Source: JBGPRB01 sp964422155 (GTDB taxonomy: Bacteria; Chloroflexota; Dehalococcoidia; Dehalococcoidales; RBG-16-60-22). Taken from it: a DNA stretch of 37,153 bases. The notes under the pieces are model-generated. The model worked only from the letters and a program-made list of their open reading frames with translations. It did not search any database and was not told the origin of the DNA. Location of the stretch: positions 1 to 37,153 of the forward strand of contig CAYQZZ010000015.1 in the NCBI GenBank assembly GCA_964422155.1, in the 5' to 3' direction. Position 1 is the stretch's first letter. Every line of letters starts with the position of its first letter. Below are positions 8,312 to 17,796 of the stretch, one piece after another. The position numbers and the translations under genes were made by a program.

Positions 8312-8980
8312 ATGAGAGATGAAATTCGGTCTTCGATTGGATTCAAAGTCAATCAGGAATTCGTACGGCTCGGCAAGAATGCAGTTATTGAAGAAGCGGT
8401 GATGCTGGGTTACTTGCCAAGTCGTGGGGTAGAGAGGATTCTGACTATTGGTCCCGGAGCTCATGTCCGAAGCGGTAGCGTTATTTATGGCGGAAGCCGC
8501 ATTGGCTGCAACCTGGAGACGGGGCACAATGTAGTTATTAGAGAAGAAAATAATATCGGAGATAATTTCCGTATCTGGAATAACTCCGTCGTCGACTACG
8601 GTTGCGCCATAGGCAGTAACGTCAAGATACACAACAAAGTATATGTGGCGCAGTTCACTGTCATCGAAGATGACGTTTTCATAGGACCTGGAGTAACCCT
8701 GGCTAATGATATTCATCCCGGCTGCCCCGATGCTCTTAAGTGCATGCGAGGCCCTTGCATTAATAAAGGAGCTCAGATTGGCATTAATTGTTGTATTCTC
8801 CCTCGTGTAGTCATCGGGGAATTTAGCGTAATCGGTGCGGGAAGTGTGGTAACCAGAGACATCCCAGCAGGGGTTATAGCCTACGGCAATCCGGCTCAAG
8901 TCATTTGTGATATCGGGGATATCAACTGTACCACAGGACTCAGAGAAAAACCATATGATCATTTAATTGAAAGGATATAA
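8312..8980 (+). CDS. Left-handed beta-helix acyltransferase (WbpD-like N-acetyltransferase)
   Basis: A 222-residue hexapeptide-repeat transferase. Repeated [LIV]G-x4 turns run from about residue 45 to 195 (for example IGPGAHV, IGDNFRI, IGPGVTL, IGINCCI, IGAGSVV). The family closing motif VTRDIPAGVIAYGNPA is near the C-terminus, and H114 or nearby histidines could act as base. Proteins of this length between a Gfo/Idh dehydrogenase and a DegT aminotransferase usually acetylate the newly formed 3-amino group of a UDP-sugar uronate. Start: ATG at 8312 with GAGGA about 9 nt upstream, 23 nt after the previous stop. The acyl donor is probably acetyl-CoA, from family knowledge. Confidence 0.88.
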   Translation: MRDEIRSSIGFKVNQEFVRLGKNAVIEEAVMLGYLPSRGVERILTIGPGAHVRSGSVIYGGSRIGCNLETGHNVVIREENNIGDNFRIWNNSVVDYGCAIGSNVKIHNKVYVAQFTVIEDDVFIGPGVTLANDIHPGCPDALKCMRGPCINKGAQIGINCCILPRVVIGEFSVIGAGSVVTRDIPAGVIAYGNPAQVICDIGDINCTTGLREKPYDHLIERI

Positions 8981-8988
8981 AATATAAA

Positions 8989-10113
8989 ATGCGTATTCCA
9001 TTAGTTGATCTGAAAACACAATATCAGGGTCTTAAAGAGGAAATATTGGCTGAGATAAGCCAGGCTCTTGAGGGAATGCAGCTATTCCTCGGCAAAAATG
9101 TACAAACCGTGGAATCTGAATTCGCCGCCTATTGTGGTACGGAATTTGCCATTGGCGTAGGTTCAGGGACAGATGCCTTGCATATCGCCCTTCGTGCCTG
9201 CGGCATCGGTACGGGGGATGAGGTTATCACCGTCTCTAACACCTTTATCGCCACGGCCGAGGCCATTATCCTGGCGGGTGCACGACCCGTATTCGTTGAC
9301 ATCGACCCTGTCACCCAGAACATGGACCCTGCCCTGGTGGAGAAGGCCATTAACCCCCGCACCAGGGCCATTATCCCGGTGCATCTTTTCGGTCATACCG
9401 TGGATATGGAGCCTATCACGGCACTGGCACGGGACCACAAGCTCAAGGTCATTGAAGACGCCTGCCAGGCGCATGGCGCAGAGTACGAGGGCCGACGGGC
9501 CGGCTCGCTGGGAGATGTCGGCTGCTTCAGCTTTTATTTCACCAAGAACTTGGGAGCCTACGGCGAGAGCGGCATTATCACCACCTCTGATCCGGAGATT
9601 GCCAAGCGGTGCCGTATGATACGGGATCATGGACAAAACACCAAGTACTATCACAGCATGATAGGATTCAATGGCCGCCTCGATGAAATCCAGGCCGCCG
9701 TGTTGAAAGTAAAACTCCCACATCTTGATAAGTGGATTGAAGAGCGCCGACGTCTGGCCCAGCTCTATGACGCAAGTCTACCGCCCTCAATAATCAAGCC
9801 TCAGGAAATGCCGTGGGCGAAGCACGTTTACTATGTGTACGTTATCAGAACAGCCAAGCGTGACCAGCTCAAGGACTGGCTGGAAAGCAAGGGAATTAGC
9901 ACCGGGATACATTACCCTGTACCCATTCACCAGCAGGAGGCATGGCGCGCCTATGGCGGAGAGGATATTTCCTTACCGGTTACTGAGCAAATCACTGGAG
10001 AGATACTTTCTTTGCCCATGTACCCCGAGTTGAAGGTTGAGGAAATTAATTATATTTGTGACTATATTCGAGAGTTCGTGGAGTCTGGTTCAGAAGTAGC
10101 TGTTGGTCGTTAA
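8989..10113 (+). CDS. DegT/DnrJ/EryC1 sugar aminotransferase (WbpE-like)
   Basis: A 374-residue PLP-dependent aminotransferase acting on a nucleotide-linked keto sugar. The PLP lysine is K186 in SFYFTKNLGAYGESG, the ring-nitrogen aspartate is D157 in EDACQAHGA, and the phosphate-binding GSGTDALHIAL block is near 58-68. Length is typical. It lies 8 nt after the acetyltransferase gene and completes the dehydrogenase-acetyltransferase-aminotransferase trio. In the WbpB/E/D pathway it transfers an amino group, classically from glutamate, to C3 of UDP-2-acetamido-3-keto-glucuronic acid. The exact sugar is inferred from neighbours. Confidence 0.92.
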   Translation: MRIPLVDLKTQYQGLKEEILAEISQALEGMQLFLGKNVQTVESEFAAYCGTEFAIGVGSGTDALHIALRACGIGTGDEVITVSNTFIATAEAIILAGARPVFVDIDPVTQNMDPALVEKAINPRTRAIIPVHLFGHTVDMEPITALARDHKLKVIEDACQAHGAEYEGRRAGSLGDVGCFSFYFTKNLGAYGESGIITTSDPEIAKRCRMIRDHGQNTKYYHSMIGFNGRLDEIQAAVLKVKLPHLDKWIEERRRLAQLYDASLPPSIIKPQEMPWAKHVYYVYVIRTAKRDQLKDWLESKGISTGIHYPVPIHQQEAWRAYGGEDISLPVTEQITGEILSLPMYPELKVEEINYICDYIREFVESGSEVAVGR

Positions 10114-10181
10114 ATCATTCGATTCATCATTAGCTCTTGCGATCTGATAAGCGTGTAAAGGTAGATGAAGAGGGAACTGAA

Positions 10182-11978
10182 ATGGAAGAAAAAAGAGGGG
10201 ACAGCAAAGAACCCAAAATGGAAGTAAACGGTGATATTAAAAAATATAAAATAAAAGCAGCCGGTGATGGTATAGAACCTTCATTGGTAATTCATAACGA
10301 CAAGCCTAAACCAAGATTGGCTATGGTTCCGCTTTTCAACTGGCGTAGCATTCTTGTAGTAGGTACCGGATTAATTGTAGGAATATTGATAGCTCTTGGC
10401 TATTGGTTGATGAGCCCGTCTCTTAGCTCTTCCGGAACAACGTCTTCGACTGGAGGTGGTGGGGGAGGATCGGGTCTTTTGGGATTATTAGGGATAGCGC
10501 CCGAAGGGCCTTACGAAAGCAAAATAAGGATTCAAGTTGTAAGCCCGGGTTCAGAATATATTCCTCTGAAAAATCTGCAACAAATGAGCGAATATTACAA
10601 CGCCAAAGCACTTAGTTTGCCATTTTTTAAGTTCCTCAATCAGAAATTGACTCAGCAGATGCCTGAATTTACCTATGATGTCGATAAGTTAGGCCAGATG
10701 ATTTCCACTGAATACGACATTAATAGTGAGCTTCCCATTATTAAGGTGACCGTAGTTGCCGCAACAGAACAAGAAGCTGTTGGTCTCGCGGGGTTAATTC
10801 CTCAGGATTTCCGTGATTATCTGGCATCAGAAGAAAAAGATAAGCGACAGAAAGAATATGATAACACATTGGTAGAAATTGAAAACGTAAGAACAGCCCT
10901 TTATCAAGATCAACAAGAGTTAAATGCCTTTAAACCGGAGGAAGCTTTAAATACTAATCCGAGTTATATATCGATTAAGGCTAAGGTAGATGCGTTACAG
11001 CAATTAGTTGACACTCAAGCAAGTCAATTAGTTAACCAGGATATTGGAAATACTGATATTCATACCGAGTATGACGATACACTGCAGGAAATGAAACTTG
11101 TTAGCGCTCAAATTGATGAAGCAAAAAATGAGTTGCAAGCTCTTTGGCAGCAAGAAACTAAGAGTATTGCTACAGATAATACTTCCAGTATGATTCTAGA
11201 CTCAAAGATTAGGGCGTTGCAAGCCGAACTTGATAAGACGATGACTGGTTACACACAGGTTGGAGGAACTACACAGACGAGCGTGATCGGTCTGGCCGAG
11301 ATGATTGCCAATGGTGACACCTCAAGTACAGAATATACAAATGCGTTAAAAAAGATAGAGACGACCAGTAAAGCTCTGGATGACGCTAAAAAGGAACTGA
11401 ATAACCTCCAGAATCAATCAACCCAGGACCAAAAACCGGCGAGTCCAGATTATCAAATTGCACAAATAAAGGTTGATACACTTAATGCACAAAACTCAGT
11501 TTTACAGGAAAAGATGCGTCAATTATATCAACAAATCCTTGCCGAAGAGCAAGGAGGTGAACAGCTGGATTTGCAATCTGTTTTTAATAAAACCTCGGCA
11601 GCCCTTGCTGAAGCTAAAAAGAAACTCAGCGATCTGGAAAGCCAGCTGGGATATGACCGTCTGGCCACAGACCTGGATTATAAGATAGCCCAGGACAAGG
11701 TCAATAATTTGAATACCAGACTCGAAGATTTAACGCAGCAGTTAGGCTCGTTGGTAGGAGGTAATGTCAATCCAACGGAAACCGATTATCTTGTTGCAGG
11801 GAATCCCACAATTCCTTCACCTGTTCTTCCGGCGCGGGGTAGGGCTAGGAATGCTCTAATAATGGGGGCTATCATTGGAATAGTTGCTGCCTGGGGGATG
11901 TTGAACTATAAATGGATTACTAAAAGCTTGTTTTCATCCGGCACCGCTAAACCCGATGGAGATGGCGAAGAGGAATGA
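10182..11978 (+). CDS. Wzz/GumC-like polysaccharide chain-length protein
   Basis: 598 residues from the ATG at 10182. There is a basic cytoplasmic N-terminus (about 1-54), membrane segment 1 (about 55-77), a Gly-rich linker (about 91-96), a long extracytoplasmic region with much predicted coiled coil (about 180-520), membrane segment 2 (about 556-575) and a short acidic tail. Two terminal membrane helices around a coiled coil are the architecture of Wzz and tyrosine-kinase-adaptor proteins, which set polymer length with the polymerase. No kinase domain is attached and no partner kinase is nearby. The ATG has AGAGGGA 6 nt upstream. A TTG at 10137 has none. The stop overlaps the next gene by 4 nt (ATGA). 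Confidence 0.8.
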   Translation: MEEKRGDSKEPKMEVNGDIKKYKIKAAGDGIEPSLVIHNDKPKPRLAMVPLFNWRSILVVGTGLIVGILIALGYWLMSPSLSSSGTTSSTGGGGGGSGLLGLLGIAPEGPYESKIRIQVVSPGSEYIPLKNLQQMSEYYNAKALSLPFFKFLNQKLTQQMPEFTYDVDKLGQMISTEYDINSELPIIKVTVVAATEQEAVGLAGLIPQDFRDYLASEEKDKRQKEYDNTLVEIENVRTALYQDQQELNAFKPEEALNTNPSYISIKAKVDALQQLVDTQASQLVNQDIGNTDIHTEYDDTLQEMKLVSAQIDEAKNELQALWQQETKSIATDNTSSMILDSKIRALQAELDKTMTGYTQVGGTTQTSVIGLAEMIANGDTSSTEYTNALKKIETTSKALDDAKKELNNLQNQSTQDQKPASPDYQIAQIKVDTLNAQNSVLQEKMRQLYQQILAEEQGGEQLDLQSVFNKTSAALAEAKKKLSDLESQLGYDRLATDLDYKIAQDKVNNLNTRLEDLTQQLGSLVGGNVNPTETDYLVAGNPTIPSPVLPARGRARNALIMGAIIGIVAAWGMLNYKWITKSLFSSGTAKPDGDGEEE

Positions 11979-12946
11979 AAGGGACGGTTTTAGTTACGGG
12001 TGCTGCGGGGTTTATCGGTTCCCATCTATCGGAAAGGTTAGTACATCTCGATTATCAAGTTATCGGTCTGGATAACCTCGATGATTTCTATTCTCCAGCT
12101 ATTAAGTGGAACAATATCAGCACGCTGTCTGTTGCCAGCAACTTTAAGCTCGAGCAGGGTGATATCAGGGATACAGCTTTACTTACCCGTATTTTTAAGA
12201 CAAATAGTATTGATATAGTAGTTCATCTGGCGGCCCGTGCCGGAGTTCGACCATCAATTGAGAAACCTCTCCTTTACCTTGATGTAAATATCGGAGGAAC
12301 CATAAACCTGCTGGAGGCAAGCCGGATTTACGGTGTGAAAAAATTTATTTTCGCTTCTTCATCTTCAGTTTATGGTGTTAATAATGAAATACCATTTAAA
12401 GAAGACAGCAAAATAGATACTCCAACTTCGCCTTATGCTTCGTCCAAGGCAGCAGCAGAGCTGTTTTGCCGTACCTATACTCACCTATATAATATACCCG
12501 TTATAGTACTTAGGTTTTTTACGGTCTATGGACCCCGTCAGAGGCCAGAAATGGCTATTCACCAGTTTGTCAAAAAGATTGATTCAGGAGAGGAAATTTC
12601 TGTCTTCGGTGATGGCACATCAAAAAGGGACTACACGTATGTAGACGATATCGTTAGGGGTATTGTGCAATCACTTCATTATTCTAAGACGCATAAATTT
12701 GAGATTTTTAACCTTGGTGATTCCTATCCGGTAAGCCTCGAATACTTGATTAGTCTTATTGAAAAAACCCTAGGGAAAAAAGCTAAGATTAGAAGCCTGC
12801 CGGTACAGGCAGGGGATGTACCTATTACCGTAGCTGAAATTTCAAAAGCTAAAAAGAATATCGGCTACCAGCCGGAAGTGACAATAGAGGAAGGAATACC
12901 GTTATTTGTCAAATGGTATCAGAAAAATAAGGGAGTCGCAGTATGA
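11975..12946 (+). CDS. NAD-dependent sugar epimerase (UDP-glucuronate 4-epimerase-like)
   Basis: A 323-residue extended SDR enzyme. The cofactor motif GAAGFIG is at residues 9-15. Catalytic residues are in SSSSVYG (about 128-134) and Y154xxxK158 (PYASSK). HLAARAGVRPS (about 84-94) and the early LDNLDDFYSP stretch resemble UDP-glucuronate 4-epimerases more than GalE or RmlB. If the 6-dehydrogenase makes UDP-glucuronate, this enzyme would supply UDP-galacturonate. It overlaps both neighbours by 4 nt (ATGA at each end), so translation is probably coupled. The substrate is tentative. The enzyme class is not. Confidence 0.88.
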   Translation: MKGTVLVTGAAGFIGSHLSERLVHLDYQVIGLDNLDDFYSPAIKWNNISTLSVASNFKLEQGDIRDTALLTRIFKTNSIDIVVHLAARAGVRPSIEKPLLYLDVNIGGTINLLEASRIYGVKKFIFASSSSVYGVNNEIPFKEDSKIDTPTSPYASSKAAAELFCRTYTHLYNIPVIVLRFFTVYGPRQRPEMAIHQFVKKIDSGEEISVFGDGTSKRDYTYVDDIVRGIVQSLHYSKTHKFEIFNLGDSYPVSLEYLISLIEKTLGKKAKIRSLPVQAGDVPITVAEISKAKKNIGYQPEVTIEEGIPLFVKWYQKNKGVAV

Positions 12947-13944
12947 AGGTTTTAGCAGTTACCAACATGTATCCAACTGCCTGGAGACCAGACTTCGGGC
13001 CTTTTATTAAAGCCCAGATAGATTCCGAAAGGAAAGAAGGTATCGATATCGATGTGCTTTTTATCAATGGTGAAAAAAGCAAGTATAATTATTTATGGGG
13101 CTTTTTTCGATTCGGGGCCCGACTTCTGACCAGACGTTACGACTTGATACATGCCCATTATGTGTTCTCTGGAATCATTGCCAGAGCGCAATTATTTTAT
13201 CCCATAGTGTTGACACATACCGGGGCTCAAGTATTTCAGGGCTGGCAGGCTTTGCCCAGTCGCTTGATCTCTCGAATTGTCGATAGGGTAATCGTCCGTA
13301 CTCAGGAGATGAAGGATAAGATGCGCTTTGACAAGGCTGAGATCGTACCTGCCGGTGTTGACTTCGACCTGTTCAAACCCATGTCACAAGAGGAATGCAG
13401 AAGGCAATTGGGTCTTCCCCTGGATAAAAAGCTGGTACTGTGGGCAGGTGAGTATTACATACCGAGAAAAAGGTATGACATTGTGGAGAAGGCGGTAGCT
13501 ATTTTACAGCGAAAAATGCCCGAGGCAGAGCTGGTATTAGCCACCGGCCACCCTCTTAACGTGGTACCGTTATATATGAATGCCTGCGATGTTTTACTTC
13601 TGGTATCCAACGCGGAAGGTTCACCGAATGTTATCAAGGAGGCTATGGCCTGCAATTTGCCAATCGTATCTGTACCGGTAGGAGATGTACCAGAGGTAAT
13701 CGGCAATACGGAAGGCTGTTATCTATGTTCGCAGGATCCCGAAAATGTCGCCGACAAACTTCAGTTAGCTCTCCTCCGGGGGAAAAGGACCAGCGGCCGA
13801 GAGAATATAACACACCTTGAAATAGGAGCCGTTAGCCGGAGGATTATTACGCTGTATGAAGGGCTACTCCAGGAGAAACAGGGACACGGGCTATCCAGGC
13901 TGTGGTCATGGAGCACTAATGGCAGGAAGGTATCGAAGAGATAA
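12943..13944 (+). CDS. GT4-type glycosyltransferase (GT-B fold)
   Basis: 333 residues. The N-terminal half opens with a typical acceptor-domain strand (MKVLAVTNMYPTAWRPDFG) and the C-terminal half holds the donor-binding block with the E-x7-E pattern (EGSPNVIKEAMACNLPIV, about 225-243). It should transfer a sugar from a nucleotide donor to the growing lipid-linked repeat unit on the cytoplasmic side. It overlaps the upstream epimerase by 4 nt and the downstream glycosyltransferase by 1 nt (TAATG). Donor and linkage cannot be read from sequence. The last 30 residues are basic and may contact membrane. Confidence 0.87.
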   Translation: MKVLAVTNMYPTAWRPDFGPFIKAQIDSERKEGIDIDVLFINGEKSKYNYLWGFFRFGARLLTRRYDLIHAHYVFSGIIARAQLFYPIVLTHTGAQVFQGWQALPSRLISRIVDRVIVRTQEMKDKMRFDKAEIVPAGVDFDLFKPMSQEECRRQLGLPLDKKLVLWAGEYYIPRKRYDIVEKAVAILQRKMPEAELVLATGHPLNVVPLYMNACDVLLLVSNAEGSPNVIKEAMACNLPIVSVPVGDVPEVIGNTEGCYLCSQDPENVADKLQLALLRGKRTSGRENITHLEIGAVSRRIITLYEGLLQEKQGHGLSRLWSWSTNGRKVSKR

Positions 13945-15101
13945 TGAGAAGGGTATGCCTGGTCAGGCAAAAGAACTATCCGATGCAAAGAAACCTGCGC
14001 AGAAGTGCGGAGACTCTCGTTAAAGAAGGGTATGAGGTAGATGTTATTTGCGTTGGCCGAAAGGGACAGAGCCGGCGTGAGACGATAAACAGTGTAAATG
14101 TGCACCGTATCTATTATTTGTATCATCGGGGCAATGTTTTCTGGTATATCTTCGATTATTTCAGCTTTTTTCTGCTGGCGTCTCTCACGCTAGCCTGGCT
14201 ATCTCTTAAGAGAAGGTATGACGTAATCGAAGTCCACACCATGCCGGATTTTCTTGTCTTCGTCACAGTTTTTCCTAAACTGCTGGGGAGCAAGGTTATT
14301 CTTTATATGTTCGAGAATGCGACGTTATTATTTATTTCCGGCTTTGGGGTAAGCCGTAAACATATTATCGCCCGTATGATAAGCTTTCTGGCCAAGATTA
14401 GCGCTCACTATGCGGATAAAGTCATTGTGTCTGATGGTCCTCTGCACAAAAAAGAGGTCGAGAGCTACGGCATACCAGGTGAAAAAATTACTCTCGTGCT
14501 CAATGTCCCGGATGAATCTGTCTTTAAACTCGAATCCGGGGGTTTCGTTGAAAATGGCTCCCATTTTAACCTTGTCGTCGTCAGTTCGATATTAAAGAGG
14601 TACGGAATACAGACTCTGATAAAGGCTATACCGTTACTTATCGAAGGTGTACCAGAGATGAAGGTACATGTGGTCGGTAATGGAGTATATCGCCCATACC
14701 TGGAACAACTAGCCCATAACATGGGGGTAGACAAATATCTGGAATTCACGGGCTATATACCCTATGAAGATGTGCCTCGTTATATTGCGAAGGCCGATAT
14801 CTGCGTGGCCCCGGCGATTGATGATGTCGGCGCTCCGAATAAAATATTTGAATACTCCGCTTTGAGCAAGCCTACTGTGGCCAGCGCTTTGCCCGGCATC
14901 AGAAGCGTGTTTGACGATAGTTGTGTGCTATATTATCGTCCGGGGAGCGAGGACGAACTGGCAGCCCAGATTCTGGAACTGTATCACAACGCTGAAAAGA
15001 GAGATTCTCTGGCCGTCTCTGCTCACGAAGTTTACCGCAAATTCCGCTGGCCGGTGATGAAACAAGCGTACCTGGGAGTATATAAACAATTACTGGGCTA
15101 A
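13944..15101 (+). CDS. GT4-type glycosyltransferase
   Basis: 385 residues of the GT-B glycosyltransferase class. The N-terminal domain begins MRRVCLVRQKNYP and includes a hydrophobic patch (about 69-90, FWYIFDYFSFFLLASLTLAW) that probably docks to the membrane, as in many glycan-assembly enzymes. The C-terminal donor domain includes LEFTGYIPYEDVPRYIAKADICVAP and a glutamate motif in NKIFEYSALSKPTVAS. It is coupled to the previous gene by a 1-nt overlap and ends 1 nt before the polymerase gene. Family assignment is secure. The sugar donor is unknown. Confidence 0.87.
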   Translation: MRRVCLVRQKNYPMQRNLRRSAETLVKEGYEVDVICVGRKGQSRRETINSVNVHRIYYLYHRGNVFWYIFDYFSFFLLASLTLAWLSLKRRYDVIEVHTMPDFLVFVTVFPKLLGSKVILYMFENATLLFISGFGVSRKHIIARMISFLAKISAHYADKVIVSDGPLHKKEVESYGIPGEKITLVLNVPDESVFKLESGGFVENGSHFNLVVVSSILKRYGIQTLIKAIPLLIEGVPEMKVHVVGNGVYRPYLEQLAHNMGVDKYLEFTGYIPYEDVPRYIAKADICVAPAIDDVGAPNKIFEYSALSKPTVASALPGIRSVFDDSCVLYYRPGSEDELAAQILELYHNAEKRDSLAVSAHEVYRKFRWPVMKQAYLGVYKQLLG

Positions 15102-15102
15102 A

Positions 15103-16527
15103 ATGGAAGTTTCGGTTCAAAGACAAAGTATCTTACAACAGCCAATGGGTATTGCCCTGGTTGCCCTGGGGGCGGCCATAGTCTGGGTAGCGTTCCCCGG
15201 TGACCCGGGGGGGACGCTGGCATTACTGGTGATAGCTGTATTATTCATCATCGGTCTCAAGGAGCCGGTCTGGGCGATGGCTTCTTTACTTATCTCCCAA
15301 ATATCAATCCCCAGCTATATGGTTGGCCCGCTTAGCCTGCGTCTTTTATTGCTGATTTTGACTGGAATTGTCCTCTGGCGGACGCATACTCAGGAAAAAA
15401 TCCAGCTCGGGAAGAAAGCCAGGCGGGTGATTATTCCGTTAATCGTTCTTATCGTGATAAGCATTATCTCGAATTTCTTCAACTCAAGCTTAGATTTTGT
15501 ATTTAAAGATTTCCGGAATTGGTCTGCAGGATTGCTTATCGTTATCTTCCTGCCGGCGGTTATCAAAAACGTCAGAGACCTGAAGCTGCTTGGCGGCGTT
15601 GCTATTATCGGGATGACCATCTCGGCGATAGTCGCCCTGGAGCAAAGCTTCGTTGGATTAGGCAGAGTGCAGGGCATCTCGGAAAGTAAGCTTCAGCTTG
15701 CCTATATCCTCTGCGTGGGGTTCCTGGCTGTCCTGGGGATATTGATTGTCGAGGGGAAAAAGGGGGGAAACCGGAGACTGCTGATACCGGCAGTACTGAT
15801 GCTGCCGGCTTTATACCTCACTTATACACGTTCGGCCCTCGTTGCCCTGTTGTTCGGGCTGGTGGCGCTGTTTCTCTTCATGAAGACACGCATCAAGAGC
15901 GAGATGATACTGCTGGTTATCCTGGGTGTCACCCTCTATTTATCCGTAAGCGGCACTACGGAAAGCTTCTCTTTCAGCGCCAGGAGCCAGTCACAGCAGG
16001 AGGATAGCAGTGTTACACGGAAGATGCTCTGGCAGACGGGGCTCGCCATCGCGAGGGATAATCCCGTTGTGGGTATCGGGGGTGACCGGTACGAAATAGT
16101 CTCTCTGCAATATATGGATGCCATCGACATACCCCTCCTCCAGCAGGATGAAGACAGATATCGGTTTTATAAGAATATGGGCCTGGGGACTACGTCGATC
16201 CACAATGATTTTCTGAAGATGTGGGTCTCCTACGGTATTATAGCCTTGATAGTCCTTCTGTGGATTATTCTGGCCATCTTGCGGAACTGCATCGATTCGT
16301 TCCGGATATCGAAACAGAAATTCATCAGGGGGCTATCCGTCGGGTTAGCGGCCGGACTGATAACCTATACCGTTAATGCTTTTTATCATAACCTGTTGGC
16401 GGAGTTCCCTCTTTTGTGGCTCATCGCTGGCTTTTCCGTGGCGATATTCAAACTGGCTGCGAAAAGCCAAGCTCAGGTCGGGGGTGTTCCGTCTCAGGCG
16501 AAACCGGGCCGGGAGAAGACAGACTGA
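15103..16527 (+). CDS. O-antigen ligase/polymerase family membrane protein (Wzy-like)
   Basis: 474 residues with about ten to twelve hydrophobic segments across most of the length, and a large loop between about residues 290 and 370. The loop ends with TTSIHNDFLKMWVSYG (about 363-378), matching the conserved histidine region of the O-antigen ligase/Wzy_C family. In this locus the likely task is to polymerise lipid-linked repeat units outside the membrane, or to ligate the chain to its final acceptor. Together with the flippase at 17797 and the chain-length protein at 10182 it makes a complete Wzx/Wzy/Wzz set. The start at 15103 lies 1 nt after the previous stop. Polymerase versus ligase cannot be settled from sequence. 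Confidence 0.88.
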   Translation: MEVSVQRQSILQQPMGIALVALGAAIVWVAFPGDPGGTLALLVIAVLFIIGLKEPVWAMASLLISQISIPSYMVGPLSLRLLLLILTGIVLWRTHTQEKIQLGKKARRVIIPLIVLIVISIISNFFNSSLDFVFKDFRNWSAGLLIVIFLPAVIKNVRDLKLLGGVAIIGMTISAIVALEQSFVGLGRVQGISESKLQLAYILCVGFLAVLGILIVEGKKGGNRRLLIPAVLMLPALYLTYTRSALVALLFGLVALFLFMKTRIKSEMILLVILGVTLYLSVSGTTESFSFSARSQSQQEDSSVTRKMLWQTGLAIARDNPVVGIGGDRYEIVSLQYMDAIDIPLLQQDEDRYRFYKNMGLGTTSIHNDFLKMWVSYGIIALIVLLWIILAILRNCIDSFRISKQKFIRGLSVGLAAGLITYTVNAFYHNLLAEFPLLWLIAGFSVAIFKLAAKSQAQVGGVPSQAKPGREKTD

Positions 16528-16574
16528 AAAACACGTGTGGTAAAAAATATCGAGGATTGCTATTAAGACGTTAT

Positions 16575-17738
16575 ATGAAAAAAGCCAAAATCAAAGTGAT
16601 GTTCCCGGTAAATTATCTGGGAATCGGAGGGGCTGAGCAACAGCTACTAGAGCTGGTTAAAGGAATTAACAAGGAACATTTTGAACCGCTAGTAGTTACT
16701 CTTTATCCAGGGGGTCCTTTAGATAACGAGATAAGAACAATCCAGGGAGCCAGCCTAATTTCCGTTAATAGAAAGGGTAAATACGATTTCTGGACGGTAT
16801 TCAAATTACTTAAGCTTCTCCGGCAAAAAGAAGTGGACGTCATCCAGCCATTCCTCATTCCGGCTACTTTCTACGGGCTACTGGCGGCGTTAATAAACCA
16901 TACCCCGGTAAAGATAATGACGGAACGTGGCGGGTTTCGCCCCAGTACCGGCCTCGGATTCCGGTTATATCAAAAAACCCAGGATAGACTGACTCGCTTT
17001 GCTGATTGGGTGGTCTCTAACAGTGAAGCGGGTAAGAGCTATCTGGTGAGCCGGGGTATCAACCCGGCACGCATAAAAGTCATCTACAATGGTATTAATC
17101 TCAGCCGTCTTGTTCCAGACCCGGTGAAAGTCGCCCGCCTGCGGGAACAGCTCAAGCTGCCGGCGCATGGAACGGTCGTCGGGATGACGGCTAATTTTCA
17201 GCCGGATAAAGACCACGCGACATTCCTCCGGGGGGCCAGGATTATACACGAAGCGATGCCCCAGGCCCGGTTTGCCATTCTGGGTGACGGACCTTTGCGG
17301 CCGGACATCGAAAATCTGGCCAAAGAGCTGGAAATGGAATCTCTGGTGACATTCTTCGGGCATCAGCGGGACGTCGCCTCTTATATATCCTGTTTCGATG
17401 TAGCCTGTCTGTGCTCGGTACATTCGGAGGGATGCTCGAACGTAATATTAGAATCCATGGCCATGGGAAAACCGGTGGTGGCCTCGGATGTGGCCGGGAA
17501 CAGGGAACTGGTGGAACATGGCAACAACGGCCTTTTGGTCCGTACCCGTGACCCCGGGGCTTTCGCCGATGCCGTGCTTACCTGCCTCAGGCAGCCGGAC
17601 CGGGCGCGAGAGACGGGAGAACGCGCCAGGAAAATGGCCGTCACGCGGTTTAGCCTCGACCGTATGGCGCGTAATTACGAAGCGCTGTACGAACAAACCT
17701 TACTACTAAAAGAAAGAAGAAGATCAAGGATACCCTAA
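16575..17738 (+). CDS. GT4-type glycosyltransferase
   Basis: 387 residues from the ATG at 16575. The N-terminal domain has the glycine loop NYLGIGGAEQQL (about 13-24), typical of GT4 enzymes. The donor domain has GDGPLRPDIENLAKEL, HSEGCSNVILESMAMGKPVV with the E-x7-E motif, and DVAGNRELVEHGNNGLLV. I chose the ATG because the conserved fold begins right there. The open frame runs upstream to 16416, inside the polymerase gene. The nearest purine-rich site (GAGGA at 16552-16556) is far upstream, so a TTG at 16557 cannot be fully excluded. It lies 47 nt after the polymerase gene. Its donor is unknown. Confidence 0.88.
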   Translation: MKKAKIKVMFPVNYLGIGGAEQQLLELVKGINKEHFEPLVVTLYPGGPLDNEIRTIQGASLISVNRKGKYDFWTVFKLLKLLRQKEVDVIQPFLIPATFYGLLAALINHTPVKIMTERGGFRPSTGLGFRLYQKTQDRLTRFADWVVSNSEAGKSYLVSRGINPARIKVIYNGINLSRLVPDPVKVARLREQLKLPAHGTVVGMTANFQPDKDHATFLRGARIIHEAMPQARFAILGDGPLRPDIENLAKELEMESLVTFFGHQRDVASYISCFDVACLCSVHSEGCSNVILESMAMGKPVVASDVAGNRELVEHGNNGLLVRTRDPGAFADAVLTCLRQPDRARETGERARKMAVTRFSLDRMARNYEALYEQTLLLKERRRSRIP

Positions 17739-17752
17739 CCAGAATACAAAAG

Positions 17753-17781
17753 TTCTACCGTTTTGATAACCTCAATATAAA
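17753..17781 (+). promoter_or_regulatory. Possible internal promoter before the flippase gene
   Basis: Two 11-bp-spaced box-like heptamers, TTCTACC (17753) and TGATAAC (17764), precede TATAAA at 17776-17781. The hexamer starts 12 bp after the second box, not 17 as in the four main arrays. A TTGGAG ribosome-site-like sequence and the ATG at 17797 follow. This is a weak candidate. Confidence 0.3.
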
Positions 17782-17796
17782 TATCTTGGAGATATA

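Noticed and set aside
8225..8962. 245-codon minus-strand frame opposite the acetyltransferase
   Set aside because: It is the antisense of a strongly conserved hexapeptide-repeat gene, and no domain is visible in it.
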